This document shows, in pieces, positions 26,601 through 34,401 of a DNA stretch of 64,000 bases. The notes under the pieces were generated by a model. It had not been told where the DNA came from, ran no database searches, and worked only from the letters and a program-made list of their open reading frames with translations. Positions within the stretch are counted from its first letter, which is position 1. Every line of letters starts with the position of its first letter. Source of the stretch: an uncultured Cytophagales bacterium (GTDB lineage: Bacteria > Bacteroidota > Bacteroidia > Cytophagales > Bernardetiaceae); the NCBI GenBank assembly GCA_937136415.1, contig CAKZOK010000140.1, forward strand, positions 1 through 64,000, in the 5' to 3' direction. The position numbers and the translations under genes were made by a program.

Positions 26601-29119
26601 TTACACACAAATACATTGATGTTCAGAATCGCTCGGCTTCAATGGAAATTCCAATTACAGACGAGTATTTGCCAAATATTTATATTAGTGCAACACTGAT
26701 TCGTCCTCTTACAAATAATGATGTTCCTCTAACGGTTGCTCACGGATATATTCCGATTGCAGTAGAAAATGAAAAAGAACATAAAATTGATTTAGAAATT
26801 ACTGTTCCAAAACGTATTCGTTCTTCTAAAAAACAAAATATTATTGTCAAGACAGGAAAACCGATGCAAGATGTAGAGGTTACTATTGCAGCCGTTGATG
26901 AAGGAATTTTACTCATAAAGAATTTCCAAACGCCTGACCCTTACAATTATTTTTTCCAAAAAAGAGCTTTGGGCGTAGAGGCTTTTGATATGTACCAACG
27001 TTTGTATCCAGAGTTTAAAGCCAATATTCAAAATTTTGGTGCAGGTGGATATGATTTGGCAAATCGAACCAATCCGATGGCAAACAAACGTGTAAAACCT
27101 GTTTCTTTTTGGTCTGGAACATTAAAAACAAATGCAAAGGGAGAGGTAAATTATCAGATTGATGTACCTCAATTTTCGGGTGATTTGCGTATTATGGCTG
27201 TCGCTGTACAGGGGGCAAAATTTGGTTCGGCAACAGCAAATATGAAAGTAGCTGACCCTATCGTAATTTCAGCAGGGATTCCTCGTTTTCTTAGCCCAAA
27301 AGATAAAATTACTGTTCCTGTAACGATGAGTAATACTACCGAAAAAGCAACACAAGCAACAGTTACATTAAAAACAAAAGGAGCTGTTTCACCAGACGGA
27401 AAAACAACACAAACCGTTACTATTCAGCCAAATAGTGAGGCAAAAGTAAACTTCAAAATCAATGCAATAGAAGCTGTCGGAACGGCAAATATAGATGTCG
27501 AAGTAGATGCTTTGGGCGAAAAATTCAATCAAGCTACTGATATTACAGTTCGTCCGTTTACTTCTCTTTTGAAAGAATCAAATGCTGGGAGTATAGAAGG
27601 AGGAAAAAGTAAAACGCTTAGTTTCAAGCACGATTATGTACCAAGTTCGGTAGATGCAAAGTTGGTTGTTAGTAAATCGCCTATGATTCAGTTTGTAAAA
27701 TCATTGGATTATTTGGTGCGTTATCCGTATGGCTGTGTAGAGCAGACCACATCTAGTGCATTTCCTCAACTTTATGTCAAGGATATTGCCGAATCAATGG
27801 GAAAATCATTGAGTTATAACCTAAACCCTGATGAAAATATTCGTTTTGCTATTGCCAAATTACAATCGATGCAGCTTTATGAAGGTGGGTTGAGTTATTG
27901 GCAAGGTGGACACCGAGCAAGTTGGTGGGGAACTGTTTATGCTGTCCATTTCCTAACAGAAGCCAAAAAAGCAGGTTATGAAGTAAATGGTGAGGTTTTG
28001 GAAAAAGCACACGATTATTTATTATCAAAAATAAAAAATAAAAAAACCGAACGCCTTTATTATTATAACGTAAATAATCAACTGACCTCAAGACAGATTG
28101 CGAATAAATCTATTTTTTATTCAATGTATATTTTGGCAATGGCAGGAAAGCAAGATGCTGCAACAATGAATTATTATAAGGCAAATAAGCATTTATTGGC
28201 GATTGATTCTCGTTATTTATTGGCTTCTACTTACAAATTATTGGGAGATAAGGCGAGTTATGATGCCGTTTTACCTCCATCTTTTTCAGGCGAAAAATCT
28301 GAACAATCTTTAGGTGGCAATTTCTATTCTTACATTCGTGACCAAGCTATTTCTCTGAATGTTTTGTTGGAACAAGACCCAAAAAATCCACAAATTGGAA
28401 CGCTTGCCAAGCAGCTTTCAGAACAGTACAGAACCAAACGTTATCTAAATACACAAGAACACGCTTTTACATTTTTGGCTTTAGGGAAATTAGCAAGAAA
28501 GGCAAATAATAGTAATATTACAGCGCAAATTTCGGCTGGTGGTTCAGATATTTCTTCTTACGAAAACGGAACGGTTATTTTTACTAAAAACCAAGTCTTG
28601 AATAAAGAAATAACAATTCAGACAACTGGTGAAGGTAATTTGTATTATTTCTGGGAAAAAGAGGGAATAAGTTTGAAAGGCGATTATATACAAGAAGACA
28701 AAAATATTCGTGTTCGTCGTACTTATTTAGACAAAAAAGGAAATAAAATTACTGGAAAAGTAAAACAAAATCAATTAGTTGTGGTCAGAATTGAGGTAAT
28801 TTCTACTTCGGTAGATGTGATTGAAAATGTTGTAATTACCGATATGCTTCCTGCTGGTTTGGAAATTGAAAATCCACGTTTAGGAGGAGCGCAGCAGTTT
28901 GAATGGATAGATAATGCTTCTTCGCCAGAACATTTTGATTTTAGAGATGATAGAGTAAATATTTTTACTGATGTCAGAAAAAAGGAAACGCAATATTATT
29001 ATTATCAAACTCGTGCCGTTTCGAAAGGAACATATAAAGTCGGTTTGATTAGTGCCGATGCAATGTATGATGCTTCTTATCATTCGTATCACGGAGCAAG
29101 TACATTGTTGGTAGAATAA
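23633..29119 (+). CDS. Alpha-2-macroglobulin family lipoprotein with thioester motif
   Basis: An 1828-aa lipoprotein (lipobox LVSC, Cys26). It begins with an Ig-like region, then has MG2/MG domains (about 590-700), an A2M family segment with VTIAAVDEGIL (about 1085) and the SFWSGTLKTNAKGEVNYQI block. A complete thioester motif YGCVEQ has C1368 and Q1371, followed by an alpha/alpha toroid (TED) and a C-terminal receptor-like domain. Bacterial A2Ms trap attacking proteases through the reactive thioester and usually act in the periplasm beside the murein synthase PBP1c (pbpC). No pbpC is adjacent here. The gene is intact and the largest in the window. Confidence 0.95.
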   Translation: MRNYNKSYKSIFPVLGIVFLLWLVSCASTEKLQVIDQNFGEQIALQQNLTFTFNQAIAKPEQLGVWQEVEYLDITPKVKGKFKWTSPTMLIFSPEEGFSPNTKYQVKLTQNLIAELTKKNVEIDKDKKFEFHTPYLDLTTAQAYWSTDANGSPELLLNLLFNYDINPSALNSLLSLSTLGASEKGNGIAANYSLKSNEAGKNIRLIVKPNATDGKEMKGKKLSIKIKEGLKMIKGDGAAPQMSFKTDIPDLQSFEITQVSSYKMNKKTIVKVLTNQNVMQNEAQIKDLISINPQLRTEIEKTDAGFLIKANFKDETNYQLTIKKDLKGVFGTKLTAEYQHVLLFGGAQQRISFVDGKASYLTSKGERNIGLNIYGFEKVELEVYKIYENNIQHFLRKMVGLYDYNEMDEYYYGNEERNFGDVVLQRDMKMTDFKKSGSSYALDMREIVAADNRPFEGIYYVVVRSPDDRWIKDRQIVCVSDLGFIVRRSDDEILIFANSIMNATPEEGTQINLISTSNQTIQTAKTDASGVAKLTGLEKLREKYNFQFITAQKNDDFSYIHLAQNKISTYGFDTDGINPTTGNYQSFIYPERNLYRPDEKISFKAIIRNWEDWKTVGQIPVKWKILMPNGRTLIEKQNRLSKEGTFAATIPLPSTSVTGSYTIEVYTSNDVLLCSRSINVEEFMPQRIKVESKINEKSVKAGQSVNLEATATNLFGPPATDRNYEVRLTYNKKAFQSSDKELAAKYKDYNFYLNIGNDQMPSYEDYENTGETNLQGKVTESIKVPQNFQNIGLMQGTFYTTVFDETGRPVGSRKSFDIITQPYFLGIKGLDYYWIGLNQPLNFPLVALNYEGKAIPANARVQVVRYDWHTVLERNYNDEYTYVSKYKEVVEYDKQMKVNPSGTSLTFTPKISARYQVRVFLPNAETYIATNFYAYYYGSASNSSFQVDKAGQVNITLDKKKYNVGQTAKVLFKAPFSGKMLVTLEKNNVITHKYIDVQNRSASMEIPITDEYLPNIYISATLIRPLTNNDVPLTVAHGYIPIAVENEKEHKIDLEITVPKRIRSSKKQNIIVKTGKPMQDVEVTIAAVDEGILLIKNFQTPDPYNYFFQKRALGVEAFDMYQRLYPEFKANIQNFGAGGYDLANRTNPMANKRVKPVSFWSGTLKTNAKGEVNYQIDVPQFSGDLRIMAVAVQGAKFGSATANMKVADPIVISAGIPRFLSPKDKITVPVTMSNTTEKATQATVTLKTKGAVSPDGKTTQTVTIQPNSEAKVNFKINAIEAVGTANIDVEVDALGEKFNQATDITVRPFTSLLKESNAGSIEGGKSKTLSFKHDYVPSSVDAKLVVSKSPMIQFVKSLDYLVRYPYGCVEQTTSSAFPQLYVKDIAESMGKSLSYNLNPDENIRFAIAKLQSMQLYEGGLSYWQGGHRASWWGTVYAVHFLTEAKKAGYEVNGEVLEKAHDYLLSKIKNKKTERLYYYNVNNQLTSRQIANKSIFYSMYILAMAGKQDAATMNYYKANKHLLAIDSRYLLASTYKLLGDKASYDAVLPPSFSGEKSEQSLGGNFYSYIRDQAISLNVLLEQDPKNPQIGTLAKQLSEQYRTKRYLNTQEHAFTFLALGKLARKANNSNITAQISAGGSDISSYENGTVIFTKNQVLNKEITIQTTGEGNLYYFWEKEGISLKGDYIQEDKNIRVRRTYLDKKGNKITGKVKQNQLVVVRIEVISTSVDVIENVVITDMLPAGLEIENPRLGGAQQFEWIDNASSPEHFDFRDDRVNIFTDVRKKETQYYYYQTRAVSKGTYKVGLISADAMYDASYHSYHGASTLLVE

Positions 29120-29215
29120 ATAGCCTTTTTTTTAAATCAAAAAAACTACTGTACATTGAGGTAAAATCGTTGGTAAGAATAGTAATTGTAGAAGTTGTTT
29201 AAGAATGAAACTTTT

Positions 29216-29502
29216 ACCTGTGTTCTGTGTGCCACAGAACACGGCTTGGTATCGTAGGTTTCAGCCTTCGGAGAGGTTTGTGCTTTTTATTTTTATTCTA
29301 CGAAGATTGAAGTCTTCGGTACATTTTCGCAGGCTAAAGCGTAAGCTACATTTTCTCACTTACCTGTGTTCTATGTGCCACAGAACACGGCTTGGTATCG
29401 TAGGTTTCAGCCTTCGGAGAGGTTTGTGCTTTTTATTTTTACTCTACGAAGATTGAAGTCTTCGGTACATTTTTGCAGGTTAAAGCGTAAGCTACATTTT
29501 CT
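29216..29502. repeat. Tandem duplication of a 146-bp multi-hairpin unit
   Basis: Copy 1 starts at 29216 and copy 2 at 29362, differing at only a handful of positions. Each carries TGTTCTGTG-tgc-CACAGAACA (29221-29241; 29367-29387 with one change), a cgaagattgaagtcttcgg palindrome and taaagcgtaagcta. The first hairpin recurs inverted at 45043-45063. Small reading frames across it are artefacts. The whole 465-bp gap between the A2M and the Dph6-like gene contains only this and a terminator. Confidence 0.9.
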
Positions 29503-29518
29503 AGCATCTATCTACAAC

Positions 29519-29568
29519 AAAAAAACAGCTCTACATTTTTTTAAAAGAAATATAGGGCTGTTTTTTTT
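29519..29568. terminator. Terminator hairpin between convergent genes
   Basis: AAAAAACAGCTCTA pairs with TAGGGCTGTTTTTT (one wobble) across a T/A-rich loop. It sits between the A2M gene and the convergent Dph6-like gene, with A and T runs on both sides. Confidence 0.75.
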
Positions 29569-29584
29569 ATAAAAGATTTTAAAA

Positions 29585-30322
29585 TTAATTTTGAAGCAAT
29601 TCCAATTCTGCAAACCAAAAACCTTTTACTTTATTTTCACTAGGCAAATCACATTCTGAATCTGTTTTGATAGAAAGAGGTTTGTATAATTTTTCTCCTA
29701 TTTTGATTTCTATTTTTTTAGAAAAATAAGGAGCAGCCGTGCAAAAAGAATGAAACTCTCCATTTTCGCCACAAGAATCAACCTGTTTGGGAAGTTTTTG
29801 TAAAAAGTTTGTATCAATCTTCTGACCTACAAAAGATTCATCTAAAAAAGCATCACTCACACAACAAGTAATAGACTCAAAACCTTGATTTATAAAATCA
29901 TTTACTAAAAAAGTTGTGTCTATTTTCCAAAGAGGAAAAATAGCTTTCATTCCTGTTTCTTTGAGTTGATTTTCTCTATATTTTCTCAAATCTTCTAAAA
30001 AAATATCGCCAAAAATAACTGTTTCTATTCCTTCTTTTTTTAAATCTTGAAGAATGAGGTTCATTTTTTCCTCATATTCATTATTTGTTCCTTCTAATAA
30101 AAAGAATTTTTTTAAAGGAATACCGATAAGATTTGCTTGTTTTTCTAGCAATTCTTCTTTTATTCCGTGCATTGTAATCCTTCGATACGGCAAACTAAGT
30201 GTTGTGATAAGATAAGTTATTTCATAATTTTTTTCTTGAAAAACTTTTTGAAGGCAATAGGCAGAGTCTTTTCCTCCACTCCAAAAAAAGGCAGCTTTAG
30301 GAAGTAAATTCTCTTTTTTCAT
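29585..30322 (-). CDS. Dph6-like ATP pyrophosphatase (diphthine-ammonia ligase family)
   Basis: A 245-aa adenine-nucleotide alpha-hydrolase. The PP-loop is at FFWSGGKDSAYCLQK (residues 12-26). Further family positions are the HGIKEELLEKQANLIGIPL segment (about 52-70), FGDIFLEDLRKYRE (about 98-111) and GENGEFHSFC (about 183-192), the conserved G-E-x-G-E-(F/Y)-H motif. Bacteria lack diphthamide, so the true substrate is unknown; the fold adenylates a carboxylate or amide. It may share a transcript with the methyltransferase gene upstream (gap 82 bp). Confidence 0.9.
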   Translation of the reverse strand: MKKENLLPKAAFFWSGGKDSAYCLQKVFQEKNYEITYLITTLSLPYRRITMHGIKEELLEKQANLIGIPLKKFFLLEGTNNEYEEKMNLILQDLKKEGIETVIFGDIFLEDLRKYRENQLKETGMKAIFPLWKIDTTFLVNDFINQGFESITCCVSDAFLDESFVGQKIDTNFLQKLPKQVDSCGENGEFHSFCTAAPYFSKKIEIKIGEKLYKPLSIKTDSECDLPSENKVKGFWFAELELLQN

Positions 30323-30404
30323 AATAATTTCGGATTAATATTGTAATTCATTAGCAAGTCTTTAGAAGTATTTTGTTCAATTCTGAGAAACTGACTACAC
30401 AATT

Positions 30405-31658
30405 TTATTTTCTATTACTTCCTTCATAAATTTCAAAACGCATAAAACGACATTCTAACGAACCATTATACATTTTTAATTTTGGCTTTGATGCAAGTCC
30501 AATATGTTTTGCAGCCTCCATATTTGATGTAATAATCCAAGCAGTATAACCAGCCCAATTTTGTTTTAGAGCATCTCCAATTTCAGAATAAAGAGCATAT
30601 ATATCTTCATCTTTATCCATTCTTTCGCCATAGGGAGGGTTTATGATGATAATTCCTTTATCTGCTTTTCGTCTTTTAAACCACGATTTTCCCTCTTCAT
30701 CATCTTTTCTTGCTTGTTCTTCTTCCTTTTGCTTAATTTCATTTGCCTCTTCCAAACTTTTTTCTGGTGGCATCAAATCTTGAAAAGCAATATCTTTCAA
30801 ATGAATCAGTTTTTTTAGGTTTGCTTCTGCTATATTTGCTGCTGCTTTTCTGGCTACATTTTTAGATATTTCTCCTGCCAAAATATAAGGCATATTCGAA
30901 GTATTGATTTTTTCCATCTCTTCATCAAAAACTTCTTCCCATAAATCAATATCAAAATTTGACCATTTCTCAAAACCAAAAAGAGGACGAAAAGAACCTG
31001 CTGGAATATTAGCAGCCATCAAAGCAGCTTCAATCGAAAGCGTCGCAGAACCACACATAGGGTCTATAAAATCACTTTTTTTGTCCCATTTTGAAAGCAA
31101 AATTAATCCTGCTGCCAATACTTCATTCATTGGAGCAAGGTTTGTTTTGTCTCTATAACCACGTTTGTAAAGTGGGTCGCCCGAGCTGTTGAGCATTACC
31201 ATACAAACATTATTTTTGATATATAATTGGATTCTCAAATCAGGATTCATTATATCAACCGATGGGCGTTTGTCATATTTTTCTCTAAATTTATCAACAA
31301 TGGCATCTTTTGTTTTTTGTTCGATATAACGAGAATGTGTAAAAATATTTGTACTAAGCGTACAATTTATGGCAAGTGTTTCTTCAACAGATAAGTATTT
31401 TTCCCAATCTATATTTTTGATTTTATCATACAAATCGTGTTCGTCTTTTACCTCAAATTCTGCAATCGGAACAAGCACACGAAGAGCTGTTCGAAGACAT
31501 AAATTTGCTTTATACATCATTCTCAAATCGCCTTCAAAACTAACAGCACGATTATTTAATTGAACATTTTTTGCACCTAAATCTTTGATTTCTTGAAAAA
31601 GAATTTCATCTAACCCAAACATTGTTTGAGCAGTCATTTGGAAAGTTTCGTTGAGCAT
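30405..31658 (-). CDS. THUMP-domain RNA N2-guanine methyltransferase (RlmL N-half type)
   Basis: A 417-aa class I SAM methyltransferase. An N-terminal ferredoxin-like and THUMP region (about 1-155) is followed by the UPF0020 methylase domain with DPMCGSATLSIEAALMA and the catalytic NPPYGER motif. It should modify 23S rRNA guanine, as RlmL/YcbY does. An insertion EEANEIKQKEEEQARKDDEE before the catalytic motif is charged and probably an exposed loop. The frame stays open to 31793, but those 45 residues are encoded by intergenic hairpin repeats, so I start at the ATG at 31658; MTAQTMFGLDEI at 31637 is an equally good choice. Confidence 0.9.
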   Translation of the reverse strand: MLNETFQMTAQTMFGLDEILFQEIKDLGAKNVQLNNRAVSFEGDLRMMYKANLCLRTALRVLVPIAEFEVKDEHDLYDKIKNIDWEKYLSVEETLAINCTLSTNIFTHSRYIEQKTKDAIVDKFREKYDKRPSVDIMNPDLRIQLYIKNNVCMVMLNSSGDPLYKRGYRDKTNLAPMNEVLAAGLILLSKWDKKSDFIDPMCGSATLSIEAALMAANIPAGSFRPLFGFEKWSNFDIDLWEEVFDEEMEKINTSNMPYILAGEISKNVARKAAANIAEANLKKLIHLKDIAFQDLMPPEKSLEEANEIKQKEEEQARKDDEEGKSWFKRRKADKGIIIINPPYGERMDKDEDIYALYSEIGDALKQNWAGYTAWIITSNMEAAKHIGLASKPKLKMYNGSLECRFMRFEIYEGSNRK

Positions 31659-31673
31659 TTTTGAGAGTTTTGT

Positions 31674-31748
31674 GTCGTTGGTGGGGACACCAACAACGGC
31701 GAAGAATGGAACATAAAAAATTACCGTTGCTCGTGTCCCACGAGCGAC
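31674..31748. repeat. Two CCGTTG-family hairpins in opposite orientation
   Basis: 31674-31699 (minus copy) has the stem GTTGGTG/CACCAAC. 31724-31748 (plus copy) has GCTCGTG-TCC-CACGAGC. Both are framed by CCGTTG on one side and CGAC on the other. The stems differ at several positions but remain fully paired. The pair lies in the 5' region of the methyltransferase gene and creates a false N-terminal extension there. Confidence 0.75.
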
Positions 31749-32077
31749 ATAGTATAAATACAATTCAAAGATAAAATCTTTTTTTGAAGGCAACTAAAAA
31801 ATGGAATAAAAAACTATTTTTTACCTGTTTTTTTTATAATCAAATGGCAATTCTATCTTAAACATTTTATGAAATAATGTATATTTGCCTATATTAAAAC
31901 TATTCTAGGAACAGTTACAGATGAAAGATTACGAATTGCGAATGTAATACATTGAATATCAATGACCTATTATTCCAAAATAAGTACTTTATTTAATTTC
32001 TATTCCTTAGCTAAAAGAATTTAATTCTTTTATACCAATTTTGAGTTTTTTATTATAAAATTAACAGAGTTAGAAAT

Positions 32078-33442
32078 ATGAATATACATTTTATCGGAAT
32101 CGGAGGAAGCGTTATGCACAATATCGCTATCAGAGAAAAACAAAATGGAAATACGGTTACAGGTTCGGATGATGCTTGGTATGACCCGTCTGAAAGCCGT
32201 TTGAAAGCAAATGATTTACTTCCCAAAAAAGCAGGTTGGTTTCCAGAAAATATTACTTCTGATTTGGATAAAATAGTTTTAGGAATGCACGCAAAGGCAG
32301 ACAATCCAGAGCTTTTGAAGGCGCAAGAATTAGGAATTAAAATCTATTCTTACCCAGAATATATTTATTCACTTTCGGAAAATAAAGAGCGTGTAGTAAT
32401 TGCTGGTAGTCATGGCAAAACAACAATTACAGCAATGATTATGCACACTTTGAGGCTTCAAAGTTATCATTTTGATTATTTGATTGGTGCGTATGTGGAG
32501 GGTTTTGATTCTACTGTTCAGCTTTCTGATGCTCCCATTATTATTATTGAAGGTGATGAGTACCAAACTTCTCCGTTAGACAAAACGCCAAAATTTTTAC
32601 ATTATAATCATCATATTGGTGTTTTGAGTGGCATTGCTTGGGATCATGCTAATGTTTATCCTGAATTTGAGAATTATAAAAAACAGTTTCGTTTGTTTGT
32701 TGAAAATTCTGTAAAAGCTGGGGCATTTGTCTATAATCAAGAGGATAAATTGGTAAAAGAAATGGTAGAGGGAAATGAAAAAATTCATTTTGATACAATT
32801 CAATTACCTTATAAAACGCATGATTCGAATGTAAAAGAGGGAAAAACTTTTTTGAAAACAGAACTTGGGCAAATGGAAGTTTTTGTTTTTGGGGAGCATA
32901 ATATGTCAAATCTGAATGCTGCAAAAACAGTTTGTAGAAGGTTGGGGATTAGAGAGAGTCAGTTTTATGATGCGATGATGTCTTTTAGAGGAGCTTCAAA
33001 ACGCCTAGAGTTAGTAGGTGAAAATGAAAATATGCACGTTTTTAAGGATTTTGCTCATTCGCCTTCAAAAGTAGAAGCGACTATAAAAGCAGTAAAAAAG
33101 CAGTACCCAAAACAGCGTTTGACGGCTTGTATGGAATTGCATACGTTTAGTAGTTTGAATAAAGATTTTATACAAGAATATGCAAATACTGCCAAATCGG
33201 CTGATGTAGCAGTTGTTTATTATAATCCTGAATATGTGAAAGAAAAGGGTTTGCCAGCTATTTCGAAACAAGATTTGAAAGATGCTTTTAAAAAGCAAGA
33301 TTTGGAAGTTTTTACTACTATTGATGAATTAGAATCTTTCTTGGTGGCTCAAGATTGGAAGCAAAATAACCTTTTGATTATGTCTTCTGGAAAAATTGGA
33401 GGAATGAATATTGAGAGTTTGGCTAATCAATTATTGGGATAA
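32078..33442 (+). CDS. mpl: UDP-N-acetylmuramate tripeptide ligase Mpl
   Basis: A 454-aa Mur-ligase-family enzyme. Mpl rejoins recycled L-Ala-gamma-D-Glu-meso-DAP to UDP-MurNAc in the cytoplasm. N-terminal MurC-like Rossmann start IHFIGIGGSVMHNIA, ATP loop SHGKTTITAM (about 108-117), central IIEGDEYQTS, EHNMSNLNAAKTVCRRLGI, and a C-terminal domain with DFAHSPSKVEATIKAVK. The short N-terminal loop (GGSVM rather than GGxGMS) favours Mpl over MurC. A 420-bp gap before it holds the hairpin repeats and a possible -7 box TATATTTG at 31880-31887. Confidence 0.88.
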   Translation: MNIHFIGIGGSVMHNIAIREKQNGNTVTGSDDAWYDPSESRLKANDLLPKKAGWFPENITSDLDKIVLGMHAKADNPELLKAQELGIKIYSYPEYIYSLSENKERVVIAGSHGKTTITAMIMHTLRLQSYHFDYLIGAYVEGFDSTVQLSDAPIIIIEGDEYQTSPLDKTPKFLHYNHHIGVLSGIAWDHANVYPEFENYKKQFRLFVENSVKAGAFVYNQEDKLVKEMVEGNEKIHFDTIQLPYKTHDSNVKEGKTFLKTELGQMEVFVFGEHNMSNLNAAKTVCRRLGIRESQFYDAMMSFRGASKRLELVGENENMHVFKDFAHSPSKVEATIKAVKKQYPKQRLTACMELHTFSSLNKDFIQEYANTAKSADVAVVYYNPEYVKEKGLPAISKQDLKDAFKKQDLEVFTTIDELESFLVAQDWKQNNLLIMSSGKIGGMNIESLANQLLG

Positions 33443-33490
33443 AATAAAACCAAAAAGGTTTAAGAAAACAGAGCTTAGAAATAATATTAT

Positions 33491-33569
33491 GAATCTGTTT
33501 AAACTTTCAAATTTTTTATCTCAATTAAGTAACCTACTCTTTGGGAGTTATGAAAGTTTAAACAGCTTC
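33491..33569. mobile_element. MITE-like element, TIR GAA(T/G)CTGTTTAAACTTTCA
   Basis: The 19-bp ends at 33491-33509 and 33551-33569 are inverted copies with one mismatch. TAT flanks both sides (possible 3-bp duplication). It shares the terminal sequence with the element at 4073-4182. It lies between convergent mpl and SDR genes and may serve as their terminator. Confidence 0.65.
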
Positions 33570-33626
33570 TATTTCTAATGTCTGATTTTTTATAGAGTAA
33601 TATGTAGTTTTTAATTAAAAACTCTA

Positions 33627-34379
33627 TCAAATATCTCCAAGTTGTGGGCGCATGATAATTTCCTCCACAACAGTCTGATTTGAAAGAGAATAAACAGAAT
33701 AAATACTCTGAGCAATATCATTAGAGGGCATAAAACGCTCCTCTGGCAAACCAGCACCCTCCCAACTTGATGTATAAGTAGGGCCAGGCATAACCGAAGT
33801 AACCTTTATGTTGTCTTCTTTGAGTTCTTGACGCAAAACCTTTGTCATTCCATGAAGCGCAAATTTGGAAATACAGTAACTACCTCCATTTGGATAGGCT
33901 GTAATGCTTGCTGTGGAACAAATATTAAACAAGTGACCATTTTTTCGCTCTATCAAAATAGGAGCTATTATGCGTGTAAGATGATAAGCACTAAATAAAT
34001 TGGTGTGTATTTGAAATTCAAAGTTCCCTTCTTCTTCTTCTAATATTTTTCCTGGAATAAAAACACCTGTATTATTTACCATTACTTCGAAGCCTTTTTT
34101 TATAGAATTTTCTTTTTTAGCCTCTTTTTCGTTTAGTAAAATAATTTTTTTTGCATATTCTCCAAAAGAAATAATATCTTCTTTTTTGGATAAATCGGCT
34201 TGTCTGTAATACAAAACGACAGGGTTTTCTTTGGTAGAATATTTTGTTTCTAACTCTTTTTTGAGAGCAAAGAGTTCTTCATTGTTTCTAGAGCAAGTGA
34301 TGGCATCGTGTCCATTTTGCATAAATTTTTCTAGGATTGCTTTTCCTATTCCTTTTGTTCCACCAGTTACGAGTATCAT
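33627..34379 (-). CDS. Short-chain dehydrogenase/reductase (SDR)
   Basis: A 250-aa classical SDR. The NAD(P) motif TGGTKGIG is at residues 5-12, VNNTG at 101-105 (NNAG variant), the catalytic serine is probably S155, and the pair Y168-C-I-S-K172 follows, then PGP after the active site. The Arg/Ser pattern after strand 2 (CSRN) favours NADP(H). Substrate unknown. It is 22 bp downstream of the carbamoyltransferase gene on the same strand, so the two are probably one operon. Confidence 0.92.
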   Translation of the reverse strand: MILVTGGTKGIGKAILEKFMQNGHDAITCSRNNEELFALKKELETKYSTKENPVVLYYRQADLSKKEDIISFGEYAKKIILLNEKEAKKENSIKKGFEVMVNNTGVFIPGKILEEEEGNFEFQIHTNLFSAYHLTRIIAPILIERKNGHLFNICSTASITAYPNGGSYCISKFALHGMTKVLRQELKEDNIKVTSVMPGPTYTSSWEGAGLPEERFMPSNDIAQSIYSVYSLSNQTVVEEIIMRPQLGDI

Positions 34380-34401
34380 ATTTTATTTGTTTTTTTTATA
34401 A

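Noticed and set aside
29205-29572. Reading frames of 68-83 codons in the tandem repeat
   Set aside because: They cover the hairpin repeat, repeat the same peptide in two frames and have no start or composition expected of a gene.
31659-31793. Upstream extension of the THUMP methyltransferase
   Set aside because: The 45 codons are encoded by hairpin repeats; a good ATG lies downstream at 31658 (or 31637).
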